From Dietzia psychralcaliphila (GTDB lineage: Bacteria; Actinomycetota; Actinomycetes; Mycobacteriales; Mycobacteriaceae), in contig NZ_CP015453.1 in assembly GCF_003096095.1 (NCBI RefSeq), positions 3,100,001 through 3,164,000 on the forward strand: a stretch of DNA of 64,000 nt. The letters are read 5' to 3'. The position numbers were made by a program, and so were the translations under genes. The notes under the pieces were generated by a model that was not told the origin of the DNA, made no database searches, and saw only the letters and a program-made list of their open reading frames with translations. Shown here piece after piece: positions 1-9,173 of the stretch; the stretch's first letter is position 1, and each line of letters begins with the position of its first letter.

Positions 1-442
1 TCGGATCCCAGATCGAGGGGAACGTGATGCCGTTGTCCTCCACGAAGTCGACGGGTTTCTGCCGGTTGGGGTCACGCAGGTTGATGCCGAACACGGTGGC
101 GCCCTGTGGCTCGAACTCCTCCTGCAGCCGCTGCAGGTCGTCGGACTCGGCGCGGCACGGGCCGCACCACTGGCCCCACAGGTTCAGGATCACGACCTGC
201 CCCTCGAAGTCCTCCTGGACGTTGAGAGTGCGGTCGGGGTCCAGCAGGTCCGGGCCGGTCAGTGTGGCGACGGGTTTGCGCTCGGCAGGGGGGTCGTAGT
301 GGATCTCGAGCTGACCGTCCGGGCTGACGAACTCGAACGTCTCGGGGCCCGTCACCACGGCGTCGGTGCCGGTCGCGCACGCACCGGTGACCAGGGCGCC
401 CGCGAGGAGCAAGGCACCGAGGGCCGCCTTGGGGCGTCGCAT
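1..442 (-). CDS. TlpA/ResA-like thiol-disulfide lipoprotein (C-terminus cut off by window edge)
   Basis: Thiol-disulfide oxidoreductase of the TlpA/ResA type; only the N-terminal 147 residues are in the window. The start is the ATG at 440-442. The first 22 residues form a lipoprotein signal ending in a Val-Thr-Gly-Ala-Cys lipobox (Cys22), so the protein should sit on the outer face of the membrane. The thioredoxin-fold active site W-C-G-P-C lies at about residues 92-96. In mycobacteria the gene beyond hemL and a phosphoglycerate-mutase-like gene is the Rv0526 thioredoxin, first of a cytochrome c maturation cluster, where such proteins keep apocytochrome cysteines reduced. That role here is inferred from family and position. 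It starts 3 bases after the upstream stop codon, so it is probably cotranscribed with hemL. Confidence 0.9.
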   Translation of the reverse strand, partial: MRRPKAALGALLLAGALVTGACATGTDAVVTGPETFEFVSPDGQLEIHYDPPAERKPVATLTGPDLLDPDRTLNVQEDFEGQVVILNLWGQWCGPCRAESDDLQRLQEEFEPQGATVFGINLRDPNRQKPVDFVEDNGITFPSIWDP

Positions 443-445
443 GGT

Positions 446-1375
446 TCAGGCTCCCGTCTGCGACGGGTCGGACGCACCCGCCGGCTCGGAGTAGACGATG
501 TCGCGCAGCGTGGTGCCCTCGAAGACCAGAGAGGTGATCGAGGCCAGCGAGCACTGCCGCGACCGGGGGTCGTGCCACAGTCGCCGACCTTCGAGGAACC
601 GACGCGTCGTGTACACGGGCAACTGGTGGCTCACCAGGACCGCCTCGTGGCCGCGGGCGGCATCGAGCGTGGAGTAGACGGCACCGATCATCCGGTGCGC
701 GATCTGCAGGTACGGCTCACCCCACGACGGCCGCAGCGGGTTGATCAGGATCGGCCAGTACTGGGGGTTGCGCAGCGCGCCGCCCCGGCCGCCGACCTTG
801 TTGCCTTCGAAGCGGTTGTCTGCCTCGATGATGTCGGCGTCGATCCCCACCGGCAGGCCCAGCGCCTCGGCCAGCGGGGCAGCGGTCTCCTGGGCGCGCT
901 GCAGCGGCGAGGCCACGATCGACACGATGTCGTGCCCCTGCCCGAGCGTGCGGGCGACGGTCTCGGCCTGGCTGCGCCCCAGCTCGGAGAGCCGGAAGCC
1001 CGGCAGGCGGCCGTACAGCACGCCCTCCGGGTTGTGCACCTCCCCGTGTCGGACCAGGTGGACGATGGTCTGCGTCTCGGTCCCGCGCGCCGACGAGTCA
1101 CGAGGTGCCGACGACGACGACGACGAGACCGGCTCGCCCGGAGCGGAGATCGTCCCCGGCTCTGCCCCGTACGCCTCGGCCCCCTCCTGCTGCTGCGGGG
1201 TGGAGACCTCCGCCGGGCGCGCGGAGGCCGCGGACCCGCCCAGCGACGGCGGCGCCTCGGCGGGTGCGGGGTGCTCTCCACGAAGGGGTATCGGCAATGA
1301 GGTGGGGCCCGTCGACGGGACGTCGAGACGCCCGCGCAGCCCTCGACCGCGCAGCCCGCCCCCTGACCGGCTCAT
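446..1375 (-). CDS. histidine phosphatase (phosphoglycerate mutase-like) family protein
   Basis: Member of the histidine phosphatase superfamily. The phosphohistidine motif R-H-G-E occurs in '[11 protein letters not shown]' at about residues 110-120, and the partner histidine in 'VSHQLPVY' near residue 250. Positionally it matches Rv0525, of unknown substrate, between hemL and the thioredoxin gene. The start chosen is the ATG at 1373-1375, which overlaps the hemL stop in an ATGA, the usual translational-coupling arrangement. This gives about 105 residues of Ser/Ala/Pro/Glu-rich, probably disordered sequence before the catalytic domain; homologues of about 200 residues lack this, so an internal start is possible although no clear Shine-Dalgarno sequence points to one. 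The substrate cannot be read from the sequence. Confidence 0.82.
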   Translation of the reverse strand: MSRSGGGLRGRGLRGRLDVPSTGPTSLPIPLRGEHPAPAEAPPSLGGSAASARPAEVSTPQQQEGAEAYGAEPGTISAPGEPVSSSSSSAPRDSSARGTETQTIVHLVRHGEVHNPEGVLYGRLPGFRLSELGRSQAETVARTLGQGHDIVSIVASPLQRAQETAAPLAEALGLPVGIDADIIEADNRFEGNKVGGRGGALRNPQYWPILINPLRPSWGEPYLQIAHRMIGAVYSTLDAARGHEAVLVSHQLPVYTTRRFLEGRRLWHDPRSRQCSLASITSLVFEGTTLRDIVYSEPAGASDPSQTGA

Positions 1376-2721
1376 CGGGTGGCCTCCGGGGCGGACGCGG
1401 CGGCAGCGGCCTCGGCGGCCACGGGCAGGGAATCCGAGAGGTGCTGGAAGTCGTCGTCGGTGAGCGCGGTGGAGACGAACCAGGTCTCGAAGGCGCTCGG
1501 CGGAGCGTAGATGCCGCGGTCGAGCAGGGTGTTGAAGAACGGGGCGTACCGGAACGTCTCGGCGGCCTTGGCCCCGGCGTAGTCGGTGACCTGCTGGTCG
1601 GTGAAGAACACGCTGAGCATGGTCCCGGCCCGCTGGATGGTGTGCGCCACCCCCGCGGCCTGCAGGGCGTTGCTCAGCAGTGCCTCGAGGCGGTCCGCGT
1701 TGGTCTGCAGCGTGTAGTAGCAGGAGTGGTCGGCCAGCCGGAGCGAGGCGAGGCCCGCCGCCACCGCCACGGGGTTACCCGACAGCGTGCCCGCCTGGTA
1801 GACGGGCCCGGCGGGAGCGAGGGCGGACATCACGTCGGCGCGGCCACCGAACGCGGCGGCGGGCAGGCCGCCGGACATGACCTTGCCGAAGGTGGTCAGG
1901 TCGCCGGCCACGCCGTCGATCCCCCACCAACCGCGGTCGCCGGCCCGGAAGCCGGTCATGACCTCGTCCATCACCAGCAGCGCACCGTTCTCGGAGCACA
2001 GGGTGCGCAGTTCCTCGTTGAAGCCGGGCAGCGGCGGGACGGTGCCCATGTTGCCGGCGGCCGCCTCGGTGATCACGCAGGCGATCTCGCTGCCGTGGTT
2101 GGCAAAGACCAGGCGGGCCGCCTCGACGTCGTTGTACGGCAGCACGATCGTGTCGTGGGCGCTCGCACCGGTCACGCCGGGCGAGTCGGGCAGGGAGAAG
2201 GTCGCGACGCCCGACCCCGCGTCGGCCAGCAGCGCGTCCACGTGACCGTGGTAGCAGCCGGAGAACTTGACCACCTTGGACCGGCCCGTGAACCCACGCG
2301 CCAGGCGCACCGCGCTCATGGTGGCCTCGGTACCGGAGTTGACCAGGCGCACCTCCTCGACGGAGGTCCGCCCCACGATCTCGCGGGCCAGGTCGACCTC
2401 GCCCTCGGTGGGGGTGCCGAAGCTCAGACCGCGGGTGGCGGTGTCCCGCACGGCCTCGACGATCGCGGGGTGGGCGTGACCGTGGATCATCGGGCCCCAG
2501 GAGCAGACCAGGTCGATGTAGGTGTTGCCGTCGACGTCCGTCATGCGGGAACCCCGCGCTTCACGCATGAAACGCGGGGTTCCGCCGACGGAGTTAAAGG
2601 CGCGGACCGGGGAGTTGACCCCGCCAGGGATCAGCTCACAGGCCTCGGCGAAGAGCTCGGCCGATCGGGTGGTGCCGGACAGGCCGGACGGGGTCGGGAA
2701 GGCATCGCTCGCAGACGTCAC
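1372..2721 (-). CDS. hemL: glutamate-1-semialdehyde 2,1-aminomutase
   Basis: PLP enzyme of the C5 haem pathway that isomerises glutamate-1-semialdehyde to 5-aminolevulinate in the cytoplasm, acting straight after HemA. It has 449 residues, normal for the family. Signatures are the N-terminal '[12 protein letters not shown]', the PLP region 'MDEVMTGFR', and the Schiff-base lysine in '[18 protein letters not shown]'. The start at 2719-2721 gives the typical short N-terminus. It is separated from hemACDB by a secreted hydrolase gene and small membrane-protein genes, as hemL is also set apart in mycobacteria. The downstream phosphatase gene overlaps its stop by 4 bases, so hemL heads a three-gene unit with the phosphatase and the TlpA-like gene. 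Confidence 0.97.
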   Translation of the reverse strand: MTSASDAFPTPSGLSGTTRSAELFAEACELIPGGVNSPVRAFNSVGGTPRFMREARGSRMTDVDGNTYIDLVCSWGPMIHGHAHPAIVEAVRDTATRGLSFGTPTEGEVDLAREIVGRTSVEEVRLVNSGTEATMSAVRLARGFTGRSKVVKFSGCYHGHVDALLADAGSGVATFSLPDSPGVTGASAHDTIVLPYNDVEAARLVFANHGSEIACVITEAAAGNMGTVPPLPGFNEELRTLCSENGALLVMDEVMTGFRAGDRGWWGIDGVAGDLTTFGKVMSGGLPAAAFGGRADVMSALAPAGPVYQAGTLSGNPVAVAAGLASLRLADHSCYYTLQTNADRLEALLSNALQAAGVAHTIQRAGTMLSVFFTDQQVTDYAGAKAAETFRYAPFFNTLLDRGIYAPPSAFETWFVSTALTDDDFQHLSDSLPVAAEAAAAASAPEATR

Positions 2722-2766
2722 CCGTCCAGTGTCTCAAAGACCGGCCGTGAGTACCCCTTCGCGGTG

Positions 2767-4725
2767 TCAGCCCTGCGGCGGGGCGGGCTGTACGTGCGGT
2801 GCGAACATCGCCTTGACGGCGGTGTCGACCTGCCCGGCCACGTCCTGCAGAGCCTTCTCGGCCTGCTGGTGCAGCTCCTGCGGGGTGGGCAGCGGGGCCG
2901 GAGCCGGGATCACCGGCGCGGGGGCTGGCGCTGCGACGGGGGCGGCCGGGGCCGCCACGGACCCCGTCACGGGGGCGGGCGCGGCGGCAGCCCCTGCGTC
3001 ACGATGGGTGCCGTACCAGTCGTCGGCACCGGCGACAGGGGCGGACATGCCCTGCTGCGCGGCGGCCGCACGCTCGGCCTGACCCCACCTGGGCAGCGGT
3101 TCCGGCGAGGGCTTGCCCTCGATGTGGCCCGGGGTGGCGGCGCCGGTCTCGAGGAACTCCATCACCACGGCGTCGACGGCCGCGTTTCCGGTGCGGAAGG
3201 TCCCGTGCTGGCCACCGCCGACCACGACCAGCGTTCCGTCGAGCGTCTCGACGACCCGGTGGGCGCCGGCGATCGGGGTGACGGCGTCGTTCTCCGAGTG
3301 CAGCACGAGCGGCTTCTGGTCGAGCGCGTCGCCGTTCGGCTGGATGGTCCGCGCGACCGGGGCCCAGCCCACGCAGTCGTCGCCGGCAGCCTCGGCCGCG
3401 GCGCGGGTGGTGAGCTTGTTACCGCCCGTGTACCGGTCCGCCTTGGCAGCCATGACGCCCAGCTCGTTGGACGGCGAGGCGGTCTCGTTGCACGTGATGA
3501 TCGAGTTCATCTCGATGTCGGTGCGGAAGACCGGCGAGCGGCTCTCCTGCGCGGCGACGATCCGGGCCGCGGTCGGGTAGTCGACGCGGGCGATGTTGCC
3601 ACCGTCGTTGTAGTACTTGAGCATGTGCGCCAGCATCGGCCACGCCTGCTCGGAGTACGTCGCGCCCACAGTGGCGTCGTACAGCCCGGTGGTGGCGTTG
3701 TTGGTCAGACCCTGCAACGCGACGGCACGGCCGAAGCCCTCGACGCGCGCGAGGGTGGGCGCAGTTCCGTTGATCGTGTCGATCGCGGGCCGCTCGAGCG
3801 CGGTGCCCCGCAGCTCGACGGGCAGGTCGCGGGTCTCGGCCGGCGGCGGGGTGAGGTTGGCGGGGCCCCCCACCTCCTGGTCGGTGACCCACTTCCAGGA
3901 GTGGAACACCTTGAGCGGGGTGTCCCCGAGTCCGTAGTAGTCGTCGCGCTCGGCGATCCACGCGAAGATGTCGTTCAGCCGCCGCTCCTGGGCCAGCGCG
4001 CCCTGCTCGGCCTGCTGGGACCACCGCCAGTCGGGGTGGGTGTTGGAGTCCAACACCATGCGGCCGGTCTGCTCGGGGAACAGAGTGGCGAAGTCGGTGC
4101 CGATCGCCGTTCCGTAGGACACGCCCACGTAGTCGATCTCGGCGAGCCCGAGCGATTCGCGGACGGCGTTCATGTCGCGGGCGGCGTTTTCGGTGGTGAA
4201 CGAGGCCATGTAGGCCGGGTCGGTTCCAAAGCACGCGTCGTGCAGAGCATTGGCGGTGGTGGGGCCGACAAAGGCGACATCACAGGTCATCGGGTTGGAG
4301 CCGTACAGACCGCGGGGCTGCACGGCCACGAGATCGTGGTTCTCGTACAGGCCGGCGGGCGCAGTGCCGTCGAAGGCGGGGCTCCAGAAGTTGAGCGCGT
4401 AGTTGCCGGGGCCGCCGGGGTTGCCGAAGACGGCCGACCGGGCCTGCCCGGAGGAGGCCTTGATGCGGGTCAGCGCGACCTCGGTCTTGGCGCCGTCGGG
4501 CGCGGTGTAGTCGACGGGGACCTCGACGGTCCCGCACTCGAGTCCGGCCGGCACGTACTCGGCCTCGACCCCGAGCATCTCCGTACAGTCCTGCCACTGG
4601 ACCGGGGCGGCGGCAGCCACTCCCGTCCCAAGAAGTGCGATCGCCCCGACGACCGCGGTGGTGCCAACGAAAGTGCTAGACGGCTGCACCGATCCCCGAT
4701 TCCATGTTCTGTAGATGACTGCCAT
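2767..4725 (-). CDS. secreted alpha/beta hydrolase, tripeptidyl-aminopeptidase-like (SlpD/E, TAP-like)
   Basis: Secreted serine hydrolase of the TAP/SlpD family, which release N-terminal tripeptides or hydrolyse esters outside the cell; the substrate is unknown. An N-terminal signal peptide runs to about residue 40 (hydrophobic stretch followed by Ala-rich AxA). The nucleophile elbow is G-V-S-Y-G near residue 200, the Asp is in 'LVLHSENDAVTP' and the His in 'GGGQHGTF', so the triad is complete and includes the C-terminal TAP-like domain. After this lies a Pro/Ala-rich tail of roughly 100 residues ('PAPAPVIPAPAPLP'), perhaps a wall-spanning linker. The ATG at 4723-4725 is preferred because the longer frame adds residues before the signal; a GTG at 4686-4688 is also possible. 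The gene sits alone between hemL and the hemB-linked membrane genes. Confidence 0.87.
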   Translation of the reverse strand: MAVIYRTWNRGSVQPSSTFVGTTAVVGAIALLGTGVAAAAPVQWQDCTEMLGVEAEYVPAGLECGTVEVPVDYTAPDGAKTEVALTRIKASSGQARSAVFGNPGGPGNYALNFWSPAFDGTAPAGLYENHDLVAVQPRGLYGSNPMTCDVAFVGPTTANALHDACFGTDPAYMASFTTENAARDMNAVRESLGLAEIDYVGVSYGTAIGTDFATLFPEQTGRMVLDSNTHPDWRWSQQAEQGALAQERRLNDIFAWIAERDDYYGLGDTPLKVFHSWKWVTDQEVGGPANLTPPPAETRDLPVELRGTALERPAIDTINGTAPTLARVEGFGRAVALQGLTNNATTGLYDATVGATYSEQAWPMLAHMLKYYNDGGNIARVDYPTAARIVAAQESRSPVFRTDIEMNSIITCNETASPSNELGVMAAKADRYTGGNKLTTRAAAEAAGDDCVGWAPVARTIQPNGDALDQKPLVLHSENDAVTPIAGAHRVVETLDGTLVVVGGGQHGTFRTGNAAVDAVVMEFLETGAATPGHIEGKPSPEPLPRWGQAERAAAAQQGMSAPVAGADDWYGTHRDAGAAAAPAPVTGSVAAPAAPVAAPAPAPVIPAPAPLPTPQELHQQAEKALQDVAGQVDTAVKAMFAPHVQPAPPQG

Positions 4726-4902
4726 ACAAATCGGACGCCGCGACCACTCAAGTTCACGAGCGTCACAAGCGTCCGAACCGCTCCAAATGTAGCCTGCGGC
4801 AGGGGCCCCGAAGTACCAACTCGCACCGACACAGGGAACCGTCATCCGATCGTTACCGCGCGCGTGGCCGGGGGTGAAAAACTGCAGGCAGAAGTAGATA
4901 TA

Positions 4903-5145
4903 TCACGGTCCCTGCCGGGAGCGACGCCCCAGAACGGCGAGCGTCGTCGACACCATCGCGAGGCCGGCCGACAGTGTCGCCGCCAGCAGCAGCCAGGGCT
5001 CGGTGTAGGTCCGCAGGATCACACCCTCGACGGGCGGGTCGACCACCGGCGGCCGGACGGCCACCAGGTCGCGCGACAGCCACCACAACACCACCGCCAG
5101 GACCGCCGCGGTGACGGCCAGCACGGCGTGGCGCCGGGCGGTCAC
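4903..5145 (-). CDS. small two-helix membrane protein (Rv0514-like position)
   Basis: An 80-residue protein with two hydrophobic helices (about residues 6-22 and 50-70) separated by a polar loop that contains 'PPVVDPPVEG', and a basic C-terminus. It has no recognisable catalytic motif. Its GTG start overlaps the upstream stop codon in a GTGA, so it is translationally coupled to the preceding membrane-protein gene and ends the hemACDB-linked operon. In M. tuberculosis two short membrane-protein genes (Rv0513, Rv0514) follow hemB, and this gene fits the second by place and topology. The function is unknown; linkage to haem synthesis is only positional. Confidence 0.75.
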   Translation of the reverse strand: MTARRHAVLAVTAAVLAVVLWWLSRDLVAVRPPVVDPPVEGVILRTYTEPWLLLAATLSAGLAMVSTTLAVLGRRSRQGP

Positions 5146-5747
5146 GCCGGGTCCGCGGCGGTGCCCATGCCGGTGTCAGTGCCAGTGCCGGTGTCAGTAC
5201 TGGTGCCAGTGCCGGTGTCAGTACCGCTGTCGGTACCCGGGCCGGTGCCGACGGAGCGGACCGCGGCCTCGAGGGCGGCGTGCAGGGCGGCGGGGTCGCG
5301 GGTCCAGGCCCGGACCTCGCCACCGGTGTCCAGACGTAGTCCCACCGATCGCCTGCGGCGCGGGACCTCGCGAAGCTCCCCCAGGGTGCGGGCGGTCTCC
5401 CACGACGCCTCGGGGCGGCCGTCACCGGGCAGCGGCAGAACCTCCTCGATGCGGTCCAGCTCGAGTTCCTCGGTTCCCTGGATGTACGTGTTCGGGGTGA
5501 GCCGGACGCGGCCGTGGACGCGGGTGGCGGCGATCATCACGCCGTGGCACATCGCCGAGGCGACCGCGCAGACGGTGAGCATGAGCCAGTGGACGGGAGC
5601 GCCGGTGGCCAGCTCGAACACTGCGGCGCTGGCACAGAAGAGCGGCGCGGCGAAGATCCACGCCCAGCTCCACCCGTCCTCCGCGAAGAGGACGGGGCCC
5701 TCGGGTTCCAGCCCGGGCCGCTCGGGTTCACTCGCCGGCACGCGCAC
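5142..5747 (-). CDS. membrane protein with two N-terminal helices and a Gly/Thr/Asp-repeat tail
   Basis: A 201-residue protein of unknown function. Two hydrophobic helices lie at about residues 28-46 and 53-70, followed by a soluble domain whose pattern ('GRVRLTPNTYIQGTEELELDRIEEVLPL') recalls small bacterial PH-like or DUF3093-type membrane proteins; this family assignment is tentative. The last 35 or so residues are a low-complexity Gly-Thr-Asp repeat encoded by a short tandem DNA repeat. The GTG start at 5745-5747 lies 20 bases inside the preceding gene, and its stop overlaps the next start by 4 bases, so it belongs to the operon that runs from hemA. It is not possible to say whether it takes part in tetrapyrrole metabolism. 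Confidence 0.72.
   Translation of the reverse strand: MRVPASEPERPGLEPEGPVLFAEDGWSWAWIFAAPLFCASAAVFELATGAPVHWLMLTVCAVASAMCHGVMIAATRVHGRVRLTPNTYIQGTEELELDRIEEVLPLPGDGRPEASWETARTLGELREVPRRRRSVGLRLDTGGEVRAWTRDPAALHAALEAAVRSVGTGPGTDSGTDTGTGTSTDTGTGTDTGMGTAADPA
5163..5252 (-). repeat. degenerate tandem repeat coding a Gly-Thr-Asp tail
   Basis: Short units reading 'ccggtgtcagtgccagtg' on the plus strand repeat with small changes across about 90 bases inside the 3' end of the preceding membrane-protein gene. In the coding frame they give alternating Gly-Thr, Asp-Thr and Ser-Thr pairs. The units stay in multiples of three, so copy-number change would alter tail length but not the frame. Confidence 0.7.
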
Positions 5748-6369
5748 CGCCGCCGGTCGTGAACTTCATGGCCTCGGCGGTGTGCTGGCGCCACACGGCG
5801 GTCGCGGCGCACAGCCCCGCGAGGATCTGGAGCGAGATGACGATAAAGGTGACGACCTCGCCACGCTCCCCCGCCACGGCGACGCCGCCGAACACACCGA
5901 TCACCACGGAGACCGCGTCCACCACGAGGAAGATCGCGACGATGTCGAGCATCGTCCGGGCCCAGCCCTTGCCCGCCCGCAGCCGATAGGCCAGCCACAC
6001 GGTCACAACGGAGACGAGCACCGCCAGGACCGCACCCACGATCCGGGCCATGCCGAACAGCACCTCGACGGAGATGTCCGTGGACCCGGCGGTCTCGACG
6101 GCGTCGCGGAAGGCGTCACGCGTGGCCACGGGCAGGTCACCGAACCGGGAGGTGGCGGCGTTGAGCAGCATCCCGATCAGAGCGAACCCGGTGGCGGCGA
6201 GCCACAGGCCCCAGGCCGAGTGGACGTCGTCGGGCACCGGTCCCGCGGGGCCCTCCGGCCGACCGTCGGCGCGCTCGGACATGCCGTCGGTCCGATCGGG
6301 TGGCCCGTTGGTCCCCTCGGTCTGGCCGTTGGTCCGCTCGGGAGGGCGCCACGGCCCGTTGCTGGTCAC
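5728..6369 (-). CDS. four-helix membrane protein coupled to hemB
   Basis: A 213-residue protein with a polar, Pro/Arg/Gly-rich N-terminus of about 45 residues ('[10 protein letters not shown]') and four predicted membrane helices (about residues 55-73, 105-128, 138-163 and 170-190). The start is the GTG at 6367-6369, which overlaps the hemB stop in a GTGA; longer frames run back into hemB and are rejected. By position it corresponds to the membrane protein that follows hemB in mycobacteria (Rv0513). It has no enzyme motif. Tight coupling suggests a membrane role tied to tetrapyrrole supply or simple operon hitch-hiking; the sequence does not decide. Confidence 0.78.
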   Translation of the reverse strand: MTSNGPWRPPERTNGQTEGTNGPPDRTDGMSERADGRPEGPAGPVPDDVHSAWGLWLAATGFALIGMLLNAATSRFGDLPVATRDAFRDAVETAGSTDISVEVLFGMARIVGAVLAVLVSVVTVWLAYRLRAGKGWARTMLDIVAIFLVVDAVSVVIGVFGGVAVAGERGEVVTFIVISLQILAGLCAATAVWRQHTAEAMKFTTGGGARAGE

Positions 6370-7418
6370 CGGGAGCCCCACCCGTCGGCGAGGAGGCGTG
6401 CGGCGTGCAGCGCCCAGTAGGTCAGGACGATGTCCGCGCCGGCGCGGCGGATCGAGGTCAGCGACTCCATCACCGCCGGGTCGTGGTCGATCCACCCGCG
6501 TTCGGCGGCGGCGGAGATCATCGCGTACTCGCCGGAGACCTGGTAGGCGGCCACGGGTACGTCCGAGATCTCGGCGGTCTGGCGCAGCACGTCGAGGTAG
6601 GACATGGCGGGCTTGACCATCACCATGTCGGCGCCCTCGTCCAGGTCCAACCGGACCTCGCGCAGCGACTCGCGCAGGTTGGCGGGGTCCTGCTGGTAGG
6701 TGCGCCGGTCGCCGCGCAGAGAGGATCCGACGGCCTCGCGGAACGGCCCGTAGAACGCGCTGGCGTATTTGGCGCTGTACGCCAGTACCGCTACGTCCTG
6801 GTAGCCCTCGCGGTCCAGCGCCTCACGGATGGCGACGATCTGGCCGTCCATCATCCCGCTCGGCCCCACCACGTGGGCGCCGGCGGCGGCCTGGGCCACG
6901 GCGAGATCGTTGTAGGCGGCCAGGGTGGCGTCATTGTCGACGATCTGCTCGCCGCGCGGGTCGGTGCCGAGGACGCCACAGTGGCCGTGGTCGGTGAACT
7001 CGTCGAGGCAGGTGTCGGCCATCACCACCAGGTCGTCGCCCACCTCCTCGCGCACTGCGGTGAGTGCGCGGTTGAGGATGCCGTCGGCCGCCGCCCCGCA
7101 ACTCCCGGTGGCGTCCTTGTCCGCGTCGAGCGGGACGCCGAACAGCATGATCCCGCCGAGTCCCGCCTCGGCGGCGGCGACGGCCTCCCGGCGCAGCGAG
7201 TCGACCGTGTGCTGCACGACCCCGGGCAGCGAGGAGATGGCGTGCGGCTCGTCGAGGCCGTCGGCGACGAACACCGGCAGGACGAGCTGCCGCGGGGCGA
7301 GCGTGGTCTCGGCGACGAGCCTGCGCATCGCCGGCGTCGAACGCAGCCGTCGCGGGCGCACCAGTGGTGCCGGAACGGAAGCGGTGTCGGTCTCACGCGA
7401 AGTGGTCACGGGCTCCAC
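6366..7418 (-). CDS. hemB: delta-aminolevulinic acid dehydratase (porphobilinogen synthase)
   Basis: Condenses two 5-aminolevulinate molecules to porphobilinogen in the cytoplasm. Both active-site lysines are visible, in '[14 protein letters not shown]' and in '[14 protein letters not shown]'. The metal-site region reads [14 protein letters not shown], which lacks the full three-cysteine zinc set of animal enzymes. The frame opens with GTG at 7416-7418; a second in-frame GTG at 7407-7409 follows a GGAG and could be the true start, a difference of three residues. It lies 42 bases after cobA-hemD and its stop overlaps the next gene. Confidence 0.96.
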   Translation of the reverse strand: MEPVTTSRETDTASVPAPLVRPRRLRSTPAMRRLVAETTLAPRQLVLPVFVADGLDEPHAISSLPGVVQHTVDSLRREAVAAAEAGLGGIMLFGVPLDADKDATGSCGAAADGILNRALTAVREEVGDDLVVMADTCLDEFTDHGHCGVLGTDPRGEQIVDNDATLAAYNDLAVAQAAAGAHVVGPSGMMDGQIVAIREALDREGYQDVAVLAYSAKYASAFYGPFREAVGSSLRGDRRTYQQDPANLRESLREVRLDLDEGADMVMVKPAMSYLDVLRQTAEISDVPVAAYQVSGEYAMISAAAERGWIDHDPAVMESLTSIRRAGADIVLTYWALHAARLLADGWGSR

Positions 7419-7460
7419 TGTACGAAAGACGCCGGTGGCGCGGTGCGGCGCAGGTCGGTA

Positions 7461-9104
7461 TCAGCGACGCCGGGCGCGACGACGCGGGGGCGGCAGCTCT
7501 CCGGCCTCACGCAGCTGGTCGGCGTGTGCGGCGAGCGCGTCCACCAGATCCAGCACCGACGCGTTCTCCGGCTGCACGTCCACGCGCAGTCCGAACTCGA
7601 CGGCGGTCTCGGCGGTGCGCGGGCCGATGCAGGCGATCAACGTGCGGGCGTGCGGCTTGCCGGCGATCCCCACGAGGTTGCGGACCGTGGAGGAGCTGGT
7701 GAAGCACACGGCGTCGAACCCGCCGCTCTTGATCATCTCCCGGATCTCGGCGGCCGGCGGGGCCGCGCGGACGGTGCGGTACGCGGTGACGTCCTCGATC
7801 TCCCAGCCACGGCCGGTCAGGCCCTCGGCGAGGGTCTCGGTGGCGATGTCGGCGCGCGGCAGCAGGACCCGGTTGACGGGGTCCAGGACGTCGTCGTACG
7901 GCGGGAAGACCTCGAGCAGGCCCTGGCTGGACTGCTCGCCCGACGGCAGCAGCTCGGGCTGGATGCCCAGCTCGCGGACGCGCTCCGCGGTGCCCTCGCC
8001 GACGCAGGCGATCTTGACCCCGGAGAACGCGCGCGCGTCCAGACCGAACTCGCAGAACTTCTCCCACACCGCGCGGACGGCGTTGGAGGAGGTGAACACG
8101 ACCCACTGGTAGCGGCCGTCGACCAGACCCTTGACGGCCCGCTCCATCTGGGCGGGGCTGCGCGGCGGCTCGACGGCGATGGTGGGGACCTCCACCGGGA
8201 CGGCGCCGTGCTCGGCGATCCGCTCGCTCATCTCGGCGGACTGGGCCTTGGTGCGGGGCACGAGCACGTTCCAGCCGAACATGGCGCGCGACTCCCACCA
8301 CTGGTGACGGTGGCGCTCGCCGGCGGACTTGCCGATGGTCACCACGAGGTCACCGTCCATCTCGCGCCCGACCTCGGCCATAGTGGCCAGGGTACCGTCG
8401 GCGGACTTCTGGGCACAGAGCGAACCGGCGCAGGTCACGGTGACCGGGGTCGCCGCCGCCAGGCCCTGCTCGGCCAGCCCGGAGGCGGCCTCGGCGAGGT
8501 GCCGGCCGGTAGTGCGCAGGACGATCGGGCCGGGCGAGTTGACCAGGGAGGCCCAGTCCACCTTGCCGCGGCCGTCGGCGAACACGTACCCGGACCCCAG
8601 CGCGATGCCGGCGAACGCGGGCACGGCGGTGGCCTCGGCGACACCCGGCACGACCTCGAACGACACCACGGTGCGTCCGACGGCCGCGATCTCGGTGACG
8701 GTGGCGTCGGTGGTCATGGGGTCACCGGTGACCAGCCGCACCACGTCGTGGCCCTTCTTGGCCTCGGCGACGAGTTGCTTGGCCACGGCGGCGGGCTCAC
8801 CCAGGACGGGACGCACGTCCGCGGCGGTGGGCGCCGGCAGGGTCTTGAGACGCTTGATCTCCGCCTTGTCCTCGGCGGCGACGGCGGCGTCCATCTCGGC
8901 GCGGCGCGCGTCGAGCAGGTCCTCCGGGACCGGGACGTCGCCTGCGACGAGCGCGAGCACCTCGGTGGAGACGTCGGCGTCGGCGAAGACCAACGCGTTA
9001 CCGGCGAGGACCTCACGGGCCCTGCAGGTGAGCATCCCCGCGTTGCCTGGACCGCCGCCGACGAAGCGGACGGTTCCGGGGCGGGTGGTGCGTGCTCGAG
9101 TCAT
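7461..9104 (-). CDS. hemD: fused uroporphyrinogen-III C-methyltransferase / uroporphyrinogen-III synthase
   Basis: Bifunctional enzyme of 547 residues. The N-terminal half (about 1-250) is a SUMT/CobA methyltransferase with the glycine-rich 'VGGGPGNAGMLT' SAM loop and 'VTGDPMTTDATVTE'. The C-terminal half (about 265-530) is the uroporphyrinogen-III synthase (HemD) domain, containing 'YQWVVFTSSNAVRAVWEKF' and 'FDAVCFTSSSTVRNL'. The first activity directs uroporphyrinogen III to sirohaem and cobalamin, the second closes the tetrapyrrole ring. This fusion is usual in actinobacteria (Rv0511). The ATG at 9102-9104 is chosen because GGAGAG lies 8 bases upstream; a longer frame to 9170 would run through an intercistronic stem-loop. 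Confidence 0.94.
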   Translation of the reverse strand: MTRARTTRPGTVRFVGGGPGNAGMLTCRAREVLAGNALVFADADVSTEVLALVAGDVPVPEDLLDARRAEMDAAVAAEDKAEIKRLKTLPAPTAADVRPVLGEPAAVAKQLVAEAKKGHDVVRLVTGDPMTTDATVTEIAAVGRTVVSFEVVPGVAEATAVPAFAGIALGSGYVFADGRGKVDWASLVNSPGPIVLRTTGRHLAEAASGLAEQGLAAATPVTVTCAGSLCAQKSADGTLATMAEVGREMDGDLVVTIGKSAGERHRHQWWESRAMFGWNVLVPRTKAQSAEMSERIAEHGAVPVEVPTIAVEPPRSPAQMERAVKGLVDGRYQWVVFTSSNAVRAVWEKFCEFGLDARAFSGVKIACVGEGTAERVRELGIQPELLPSGEQSSQGLLEVFPPYDDVLDPVNRVLLPRADIATETLAEGLTGRGWEIEDVTAYRTVRAAPPAAEIREMIKSGGFDAVCFTSSSTVRNLVGIAGKPHARTLIACIGPRTAETAVEFGLRVDVQPENASVLDLVDALAAHADQLREAGELPPPRRRARRR

Positions 9105-9128
9105 TGTTCGTCTCTCCGTGGGGTGGGT

Positions 9129-9151
9129 GTCGCGCGCTGGCTGCGCGCGAC
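9129..9151 (-). other. perfect 9-bp stem-loop between hemC and hemD
   Basis: The arm gtcgcgcgc at 9129-9137 is exactly complementary to gcgcgcgac at 9143-9151, with a 5-base loop. It sits in the 69-base gap between the hemC stop and the hemD ribosome-binding site, on the transcribed strand. No T-run follows on the minus strand, so it is unlikely to be a simple terminator; an mRNA processing or stability element is possible. Confidence 0.6.
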
Positions 9152-9173
9152 GGGGAGCTTCAGGGGACATGGA

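Noticed and set aside
4470-4832. 120-codon minus-strand frame at the start of the TAP-like hydrolase
   Set aside because: Shadow of the real frame, which has the signal peptide and hydrolase motifs.
1105-6420. 1771-codon open frame on the plus strand
   Set aside because: Antisense to hemL, the TAP-like hydrolase and the membrane genes; low-complexity His/Arg/Gly translation with no family motif. It is a GC-rich frame shadow.
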